Part shown: positions 7,028 through 11,995 of the stretch, piece by piece
Position numbering within the stretch: position 1 is the stretch's first letter
Layout: each line of letters begins with the position of its first letter
Position numbers and translations under genes: made by a program
Notes under the pieces: model-generated
The model's database searches: none
The model's input: the letters and a program-made list of their open reading frames with translations, nothing else
What the model was told of the DNA's origin: nothing
Virus record (IMG/VR): IMGVR_UViG_3300048586_000908
Coordinates: 1-23,392 of that record
DNA from: a virus
Reading direction: 5' to 3' (one strand)
DNA length: 23,392 bases

Positions 7028-7417
7028 ATGACCGTTCTCACCATGTCGCCGACCCTCGGCGACTTGCTCAAATACGAGCTCAATGCGAGCTACTGCCGCG
7101 AGGCTGTGACCCTTAAAGCCGGCGCCAACTACGCGCTCGGCTCCGTGCTCGGCCGGATCACCGCGTCGGAGAAATACCGCCTGTCGCCGGACGCCGAGGT
7201 CGTCGGAGATGAGGGTGCGGAGGTCGCAACGGCCGTCCTGATCGAGCCGGTCGACGCGACGGCCGGCGATAGGACCGGCCTCGTGGTTGCCCGCGGCCCG
7301 GCGATCGTCTCCAAGGCGGCGCTCGTCTTCGACGCCTCCATCGATGACGCGGCCAAGACGGACGTCAAGCACGCCGAGCTGAGCTCTGCCGGCATCGTGC
7401 CGCGCGACACCGCCTGA
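7028..7417 (+). CDS. Head decoration protein, lambda D-like
   Basis: A 129-residue protein with the gpD-family layout: the N-terminal L-K-Y-E-L-N-A-S-Y-C-R-E block, V-T-L-K-A-G-A-N-Y-A-L-G-S-V-L-G-R-I, a central A-T-A-V-L-I-E-P-V-D-A-T strand and V-A-R-G-P-A-I-V. The C-terminus (L-S-S-A-G-I-V-P-R) matches the usual ending of the family. In lambda, trimers of gpD clamp the expanded capsid shell and resist internal DNA pressure. The gene has a near-perfect AAGGAGG (7015-7021) six bases before the ATG, as expected for a protein needed in about 400 copies. An intrinsic terminator follows it. Confidence 0.88.
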   Translation: MTVLTMSPTLGDLLKYELNASYCREAVTLKAGANYALGSVLGRITASEKYRLSPDAEVVGDEGAEVATAVLIEPVDATAGDRTGLVVARGPAIVSKAALVFDASIDDAAKTDVKHAELSSAGIVPRDTA

Positions 7418-7446
7418 TCCACGCTCGTCAGACCCAACCCGTCACC

Positions 7447-7478
7447 GGCTCCGAGGCGTCCGCCTTCGGGGCCTTTTT
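7447..7478 (+). terminator. Intrinsic terminator between decoration and capsid genes
   Basis: A GC-rich hairpin runs from GGCTCCGAGGC (7447-7457) through a GTCC loop to GCCTTCGGGGCC (7462-7473). It has 11 pairs with one G-T wobble and one bulged T, and is followed directly by TTTTT (7474-7478). It lies in the 94-base gap between the D-like and E-like genes. Because every downstream structural gene would depend on read-through, it is more likely an attenuator, or a target of phage antitermination, than a full stop. Confidence 0.72.
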
Positions 7479-7511
7479 CATGCCCGTTCCATCCCAAGGA
7501 GACCCGACATC

Positions 7512-8534
7512 ATGGTCGCCATGATCAACCCGTTCGACGCGGGCGGCTACTCGCTCGCCGAGATGACCCAGGCCATCAACATCCTGCCCAACGTCTACAC
7601 CCGGCTCGGGCAGATGGGCCTGTTCCGCTTCGAGGGCGTGACCCAGCGCTCCGTCGTCATCGAGCAGGCCGAAGGCGTGCTCAACCTGCTGCCCACCGTG
7701 CCGCTCGGCGGCCCGGCCACCGTCGCCAACCGCGACACGCGCTCCATGCGCTCCTTCACGGTGCCGTGGATCCCCCACGACGACGTGATCACGCCGCAGG
7801 ACATCCAGGGCGTGCGCGGCTTCGGCGTGGCCGACGCCGCCGATCCGCTCGCCACCGTCATGGAGCGCAAGCTCACCCGCATGCGGGTGAAGCACGCCCA
7901 GACTCGCGAGTACATGGAGGTCAACGCGCTGCGCGGCATCGTCAAGGACGGCGCCGGCACCACGCTCTACAACTACTTCACCGAGTTTGGGCTGGCGCAG
8001 CTGGAGACGGACTTCGTGCTCGGCACCGCCGGCACCCAGGTCCAGGGCAAGGTGCGCGACGTGCTCAGGAAGGTCGAGACCGAGCTCAAGGGCGAGACCA
8101 TGACCGGCGTGCTCGCTCTCGTCAGTCCTGAGTTCTTCGACAAGCTGATCGGCCACGCCAAGGTCGAGGAGGCCTACAAGTACTATTCCTCGACTGGGGC
8201 GCAGCCGCTGCGCGAAGACACCCGCCGCCGCTTCCCCTTCGCCGGCATCCTGTTCGAGGAGTACAACGCCACCGTCACGCTCTCGACCGGCGCAACGGAA
8301 ACGCTGATCCCCTCCGGCGAGGGCATCGCCTTCCCGCTCGGCACGCTCGACACCTTCGTCACCCACGGCGCCCCGGCCAACCTGATCGAGACGGTCAACA
8401 CCGTGGGCCTGCCGATTTACGCGCGGCAGATCGCCCGACCCGACGGCAGCGCCATCGAGGTCAAGACCGAGGCCTCGATCCTGCCGATCAACAAGCGTCC
8501 GCGTCTCGCCGTGCGCATCTTCTCCAGCAACTGA
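7512..8534 (+). CDS. Major capsid protein, lambda E family
   Basis: A 340-residue protein with the gpE-family pattern: the N-terminal NPFDAGGYSLAEMTQAINIL, then L-G-Q-M-G-L-F, the E-loop-like P-R-residue-rich R-D-T-R-S-M-R-S-F-T-V-P-W-I-P-H-D-D segment, D-I-Q-G-V-R-G-F-G, and the C-terminal A-P-A-N-L-I-E-T-V-N-T and K-R-P-R-L-A-V-R-I blocks. It would assemble into the icosahedral shell. The ATG at 7512 has AAGGAG (7496-7501) with ten-base spacing; a second ATG at 7521 is less likely. Codons in this gene are even more strongly C-ending than those of the neighbours, as expected for the most abundant virion protein. Length agrees with lambda E (341). Confidence 0.94.
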   Translation: MVAMINPFDAGGYSLAEMTQAINILPNVYTRLGQMGLFRFEGVTQRSVVIEQAEGVLNLLPTVPLGGPATVANRDTRSMRSFTVPWIPHDDVITPQDIQGVRGFGVADAADPLATVMERKLTRMRVKHAQTREYMEVNALRGIVKDGAGTTLYNYFTEFGLAQLETDFVLGTAGTQVQGKVRDVLRKVETELKGETMTGVLALVSPEFFDKLIGHAKVEEAYKYYSSTGAQPLREDTRRRFPFAGILFEEYNATVTLSTGATETLIPSGEGIAFPLGTLDTFVTHGAPANLIETVNTVGLPIYARQIARPDGSAIEVKTEASILPINKRPRLAVRIFSSN

Positions 8535-8536
8535 GC

Positions 8537-8851
8537 ATGAGCATCTTCGCGGAGGCGATCGATGACCTCTTCGCCGACCCAAACCTCGCGCGGGATGCCG
8601 TCTGGCGGGCGGGCGGCACGAGCGCACCGGTGACGATGCGGATCGTTCTGCGCCAGCCGGATCGGATCGGAGGCTTCGGCGAGACGCGTTTGCTCGCCGC
8701 CACCACCGTGATCGAGGTGCGCACGGTCGAGACGCCGGAGCTCGCAGAGGGCGATGGTTTCGAGATCGGCGGCGAGACCTTCGTGGTGCAAGGCGAGCCA
8801 GTGCGCGATAGCGAGCGTCTCGTCTGGACGGCGGAGCTGAGGAAAGCATGA
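8537..8851 (+). CDS. Head-tail joining protein, FII-like
   Basis: A 104-residue protein, predicted to be mainly beta-strand after a short N-terminal helix (MSIFAEAIDDLFADPNLARD). A pair of strands (A-T-T-V-I-E-V-R-T-V and D-G-F-E-I-G-G-E-T-F-V-V-Q-G-E-P) and the ending L-V-W-T-A-E-L resemble the small tail-attachment proteins that follow the capsid gene in lambda-like phages (FII family, phage attachment). It would bind the connector after gpW and accept the tail. No FI-like gene lies between it and the capsid. It starts two bases after the capsid stop and overlaps the next gene by four bases (ATGA). The assignment rests on size, fold pattern and position. Confidence 0.68.
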   Translation: MSIFAEAIDDLFADPNLARDAVWRAGGTSAPVTMRIVLRQPDRIGGFGETRLLAATTVIEVRTVETPELAEGDGFEIGGETFVVQGEPVRDSERLVWTAELRKA

Positions 8852-9495
8852 GACTGTCGGCGCAAATCATCGGCGACCTCGGCCGCATCATGGCCGAGGA
8901 GGTCAAGGCGGCCGAAAAGGCTGTCACGGCAGGTGTCGGTGAGGCGGCTGAGGGACTCAAGACCGAGCTCAGAACGCAGATCACCAATGCGGGGCTCGGC
9001 CCTCGGCTGGCGCGCACCTGGCGGTCCGAGACCTTCCCCAAGGGCCAGAACAGCATCCGGGCGGCGGGGCTCGTCTGGTCGAAGGCGCCGGGCATCATTC
9101 GCATTTACGAAGACGGCGCCACCATCCGGTCGACCAAGGGTTTCTTCCTGGCCATTCCGACCGCTGCCGCCGGACGCTTTGGCGACGGTGGCCGCAAGAT
9201 TACGCCCGGCGGATGGGAACGGCGTACCGGGCAGCGGCTGCGCTTCGTCTACCGGCGCAACGCTGCGTCTCTGCTCGTCGCCGACAACATGCGGGCGCGG
9301 ACGGGGAAGCGGGGCGGATACGCCAGAGCCAGTGCCGCCGCTGTGCGCAGCGGGCGCGGCTTGGTGACCGTGCCGATCTTCATTCTGGTGCCGCAGGTGA
9401 CATTCAGGAAGCGGCTCGATGTCGCCTCCGCCGCGAACAGTTGGCAGGAGCGGCTGCCCGGCCTGGTCGTCCGCAACTGGGTCGACGGGCGGTAG
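8848..9495 (+). CDS. DUF6441-like phage protein (minor tail, Z-position)
   Basis: A 215-residue basic protein. The N-terminal helix pair (L-G-R-I-M-A-E-E-V-K-A-A-E-K-A-V-T-A-G) is followed by a G-L-G-P-R-L-A-R-T-W-R-S-E block, a G-L-V-W-S-K-A-P-G-I-I segment, and T-K-G-F-F-L-A-I-P. I recognise the set as a prophage family annotated DUF6441, from memory. It occupies the place of lambda Z, whose product helps complete the tail end that joins the head. The N-terminal layout (helix, then R-T-W-R) is also like HK97 gp10-type tail-completion proteins. The function is inferred from position only. Start and stop overlap the upstream gene as ATGA, so it is translationally coupled. A 94-base non-coding gap follows, the longest in the tail module. 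Confidence 0.65.
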   Translation: MRLSAQIIGDLGRIMAEEVKAAEKAVTAGVGEAAEGLKTELRTQITNAGLGPRLARTWRSETFPKGQNSIRAAGLVWSKAPGIIRIYEDGATIRSTKGFFLAIPTAAAGRFGDGGRKITPGGWERRTGQRLRFVYRRNAASLLVADNMRARTGKRGGYARASAAAVRSGRGLVTVPIFILVPQVTFRKRLDVASAANSWQERLPGLVVRNWVDGR

Positions 9496-9589
9496 CCCCG
9501 TCTTCGCCTTCTTCGCATCCCGGTGCATGTGCGCGCCGCACCGTGTGCGGAGAGATCACCTGCATTGGCCGCAAGTTTAAGGAAAACCA

Positions 9590-10024
9590 GTGTCCAGCCG
9601 CCGTGAAGCCATCCTCGGAGCCCTCTTCCAGGCGCTCGACAACACGTTGGACGCGAACGTGCGTCGCAACGAGGTGCTGCCCGAGAAGGTGCCGGCATCC
9701 GGTCTCGTCATCCTGCGCGACGGCGATCCGGGAGAGCCGGACGTGACGCTCAATCCGCGCACGGAGTTCTACGCCCACCGGGTCGAGATCGAGGTCTATG
9801 TGCCCCGCGATCCGACGGGCGGAGGCGAGGCAGTGCTCGACACGCTGCTCGGATCGATCGGAATGGCGCTCAGGATTGACGCCTCCCTCGGCGGGCTCGC
9901 CGAGAATCTGACGCCGTCGGCGCCCGAGACCGGGGCGCTCGCCATCGAGGGTGCAGCCCCGATCCTCACCGCCCGGCTCGTCGTCACCGTCGAATATCTG
10001 GTGAGCGATCCGCTCACTGCCTGA
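9590..10024 (+). CDS. Probable tail terminator (lambda U-like position)
   Basis: A 144-residue protein starting MSSRREAILGALFQALDNTL, with a helix, then strands E-F-Y-A-H-R-V-E-I-E-V-Y-V and A-R-L-V-V-T-V-E-Y-L-V-S-D-P. This alternation, and a length close to lambda gpU (131), suit a tail terminator that caps the growing tube and contacts the head connector. Related proteins are sometimes labelled acyl-CoA transferase in databases; nothing in the sequence supports an enzyme and I reject that name. Translation starts at a GTG (9590) with AAGGA eight bases upstream. The tail tube gene follows after 21 bases. Confidence 0.65.
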   Translation: MSSRREAILGALFQALDNTLDANVRRNEVLPEKVPASGLVILRDGDPGEPDVTLNPRTEFYAHRVEIEVYVPRDPTGGGEAVLDTLLGSIGMALRIDASLGGLAENLTPSAPETGALAIEGAAPILTARLVVTVEYLVSDPLTA

Positions 10025-10045
10025 ACCTGGAAATAGGAGTTCTCC

Positions 10046-11317
10046 ATGCCCAAGGTGCGCGCTTACGGCGCGGACGCCACGCTGAAGGCTTGCCGCGAGG
10101 CGAGCTACGGCGTGGCTCCGCTCTCCGGCTATCGAAGCCTCGATTTCAAGTCGACCGATCTCTCTTCGGCGCAGCCGCTCGGGGACGACCCGCTCCTGGG
10201 GCGCGGACGCAACGCGCAGGATCCCTACCGGGGCCTCATCACCGATGAGGGGCAGATCGATATCCCGTTCGATCTGCGCGGCACCGGCTTCTGGCTGACC
10301 GGCCTGTTTGGCGACCCCGTGACGGCGGCGGTCAATGCCTCTGGCTCGATTTCCTTCGCGGCCAATCCCTCGCCCGGGGCGACCATCACGTTGGGTGGCA
10401 CGGTCTGGACGTTCGTCTCCGGGACGCCATCGGGCGACGAGACGGAAATCCAGGCGACGGTCACTCAGACCCTCGATCAACTGGTCAGCGATCTGAATGC
10501 CTCCGCCGATGCGGAGATCGCCAAATGCACCTATTCCCGGCCGACGAGCACCCAGACGCTCGTGATCGTGTTCGACACGGCCGGCCCGACTGGCAACAGC
10601 TTCACCCTTGCAGCATCGGCGGCGAGCGTGTCCGGCCCGACGCTGACCGGTGGCGGCTATGCCCATGTCTGGGAAAGCGGCGCCGACGATATCCCGAGCT
10701 ACACGATCGAGATTGGCCACCCGAAGCTCACGACCCCGGTCTTCTTCCGCCATCTAGGCACGGTGATGGAGAGCCTCAATTTCGAGATGGGTCAGGAGGG
10801 GCCGGCCAATGCCCGCCTGCAGCTGGTGGCGCAGGGCGAGGAACGCTTCGCGGCGACGGTCGACGCCAGCCCGGATGCCTTCTCGCTGCGCCGCTTCAGC
10901 CAAGGGCGCGGCTTCATCCGGCGTGGCGGATCGGCGCTGGCGGGTGTCACCGGCGGCAGTCTCACCTTCTCGAACAATCTCGAACGGGTGCGGGTGATCC
11001 GCGAGGACGGCAAGATCGAGGCGGCCGATCCGACCTTCGCGTCCGCCGAAGGCTCGATGTCGGTACGGTTCGATGGCGCGACGCTGGTCGCCGAGGCCGC
11101 CAATGGCGACCCCGTCGCGCTCGATTACGGCTTCACCTTCCCCGAAGGCTATGCGCTCCGCTTCGAGCTGCCGCGCGTCTTCCTGCCAAAACCCAAATAC
11201 GCCGTCTCCGGCCCCGGCGGGGTCGAGGCGAGCTTCGACTGGCGCGCCGCCTTCGATGACAGCGAGGGCACCATGCTGCGCGCCCATCTCCTGAACGACG
11301 TCACCAGCTACGCATGA
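10046..11317 (+). CDS. Major tail tube protein with an inserted domain
   Basis: A 423-residue protein at the lambda V position. The N-terminus (M-P-K-V-R-A-Y-G-A-D-A-T-L-K-A-C-R-E) and the L-T-D-E-G-Q-I-D-type segment (about 70-80) join to F-W-L-T-G-L-F-G (about 88). The matching core resumes with H-V-W-E-S-G (about 205), S-Y-T-I-E-I-G-H-P-K, and the C-terminal half. Between them, residues about 95-205 form an inserted beta-rich unit (A-T-I-T-L-G-G-T-V-W-T-F-V-S-G, A-T-V-T-Q-T-L-D-Q-L-V-S-D-L-N-A-S-A-D-A, then T-A-G-P-T-G-N-S-F-T-L-A), a module I recall from several phage structural proteins. Tube subunits stack as hexamers, so such an insert would point outward from the tail. The start has a usable AGGAG about nine bases upstream. 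Confidence 0.82.
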   Translation: MPKVRAYGADATLKACREASYGVAPLSGYRSLDFKSTDLSSAQPLGDDPLLGRGRNAQDPYRGLITDEGQIDIPFDLRGTGFWLTGLFGDPVTAAVNASGSISFAANPSPGATITLGGTVWTFVSGTPSGDETEIQATVTQTLDQLVSDLNASADAEIAKCTYSRPTSTQTLVIVFDTAGPTGNSFTLAASAASVSGPTLTGGGYAHVWESGADDIPSYTIEIGHPKLTTPVFFRHLGTVMESLNFEMGQEGPANARLQLVAQGEERFAATVDASPDAFSLRRFSQGRGFIRRGGSALAGVTGGSLTFSNNLERVRVIREDGKIEAADPTFASAEGSMSVRFDGATLVAEAANGDPVALDYGFTFPEGYALRFELPRVFLPKPKYAVSGPGGVEASFDWRAAFDDSEGTMLRAHLLNDVTSYA

Positions 11318-11327
11318 GGATGCATCC

Positions 11328-11765
11328 ATGATCCGTCTCGAACTCTCCCGCGAGCCGCGCTGGCTCGATCTCGGCCACGGCGTGCGCCTGCACGTCGGTC
11401 CGCTCACGACATCCTTGATGGCGGCGGCGCGCAGCGATCCGATCGTCACCAGCCTGCCCGAAGGAGCTTCGAACGAGACCATTGCGGTCGCCATGGCCAA
11501 GGCGCTGGCGCGGCTCGTGGTCGAGGACTGGGAGGGCGTCGGCGATGCCGACGGCAATCCCGTGCCGGTCACGCCGGAAGGGATCGATGCGCTGCTCGAT
11601 ATCCTGCCGCTCTTTGAAGCCTTCCAGCTGCGCTACGTCTCGAAGGGTCTGCTGCTGGAAGCGGAAAAAAACGACTCCGCGCCCTTGCCGAGTGGCATTT
11701 CAGCGGGGGCGACCGGTATTGCCGATCCTGCCGCGGCATCTGCGGCGAATGCCCATCCGTCCTGA
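11328..11765 (+). CDS. Tail assembly chaperone, short form (gpG-like)
   Basis: A 145-residue protein starting MIRLELSREPRWLDLGHGVR, predicted helical in the centre (AIAVAMAKALARLVVEDWEG, then a helix ending in Y-V-S-K-G-L-L-L-E-A-E-K-N-D). It sits between tail tube and tape measure, the place of the lambda G/T pair. By analogy it would coat the tape measure protein and guide tube polymerisation, and not be part of the finished tail. The last 30 residues after the E-A-E-K-N-D segment are low-complexity Ala/Ser/Gly, as if this end is unconstrained. The mRNA at that segment is the slippery heptamer described separately. The ATG at 11328 has GAGG nearby. Confidence 0.8.
   Translation: MIRLELSREPRWLDLGHGVRLHVGPLTTSLMAAARSDPIVTSLPEGASNETIAVAMAKALARLVVEDWEGVGDADGNPVPVTPEGIDALLDILPLFEAFQLRYVSKGLLLEAEKNDSAPLPSGISAGATGIADPAAASAANAHPS
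11666..11672 (+). promoter_or_regulatory. Programmed -1 ribosomal frameshift site A AAA AAC
   Basis: Codons 113-115 of the chaperone gene are GAA AAA AAC. This places the heptamer A AAA AAC in exactly the X XXY YYZ phase that allows tandem slippage by one base. After the shift the frame is open for 107 codons to a TGA at 11993-11995, well past the zero-frame stop at 11765. Lambda G-T uses the same strategy with a GGGAAAG heptamer. A possible stimulatory fold begins seven bases downstream: CGCCC (11680-11684) can pair with GGGCG (11707-11711), enclosing TGCC-GAGT-GGCA (11686-11697). Confidence 0.85.
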
Positions 11766-11995
11766 ACCGCCCCGTAACAATTGAGGGCTGGCAGGTCTGG
11801 GATCTGGCCCTGCGGCTTACAGGCCAACTGCGCGTCATCCCCGGCGCAGTCCTGGGGCTCGACATGAATGCGGCCCTCGCGATGGCCGAGGCGCTCGGGC
11901 TCAACACACTCATCTGCGCGGAGCTCTTGCCGGACATCGAGGCAATGATGGTGCGCGGCCTCAATGCGCAAATGAAGGCTGAACACGATGGCTGA
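11672..11995 (+). CDS. -1 frame extension of the chaperone (gpGT-like)
   Basis: This frame has no start near its 5' end and is read as the C-terminal part of a 222-residue fusion: 115 codons from 11328, then 107 codons in the -1 frame. It encodes a segment with four cysteines in a C-x2-C-x3-C-x2-C array (Y-C-R-S-C-R-G-I-C-G-E-C) directly after the junction. A conserved-looking domain follows: T-I-E-G-W-Q-V-W-D-L-A-L-R-L, G-Q-L-R-V-I-P-G-A-V-L-G-L-D-M-N-A-A-L-A-M-A-E-A, and A-E-L-L-P-D-I-E-A-M-M-V-R. Related downstream frames are usually listed as separate hypothetical phage proteins (I recall DUF7697). By analogy with lambda gpGT the extension binds the tube protein while the G part binds the tape measure. 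It overlaps the tape measure start by eight bases. Confidence 0.82.
   Translation, partial: RLRALAEWHFSGGDRYCRSCRGICGECPSVLNRPVTIEGWQVWDLALRLTGQLRVIPGAVLGLDMNAALAMAEALGLNTLICAELLPDIEAMMVRGLNAQMKAEHDG

Noticed and set aside
7428-9104. Leftward open frame of 558 codons across the capsid region
   Set aside because: It is antisense to the capsid and joining genes and crosses the intrinsic terminator. It is Asp/Val/Gly/Arg-rich with no domain.
9521-9543. Hairpin CGGTGC...GCACCG in the 94-base gap before the U-like gene
   Set aside because: A 6-bp stem with an 11-base loop and no T tract is common by chance in this composition, so it is not called a terminator.
9590-10024. Acyl-CoA transferase label that related proteins may carry
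   Set aside because: The 144-residue protein has no transferase motif and its place in the tail operon fits a tail terminator.
9404-10753. Leftward open frame of 449 codons
   Set aside because: It is antisense to three tail genes and lacks a ribosome site or motif.
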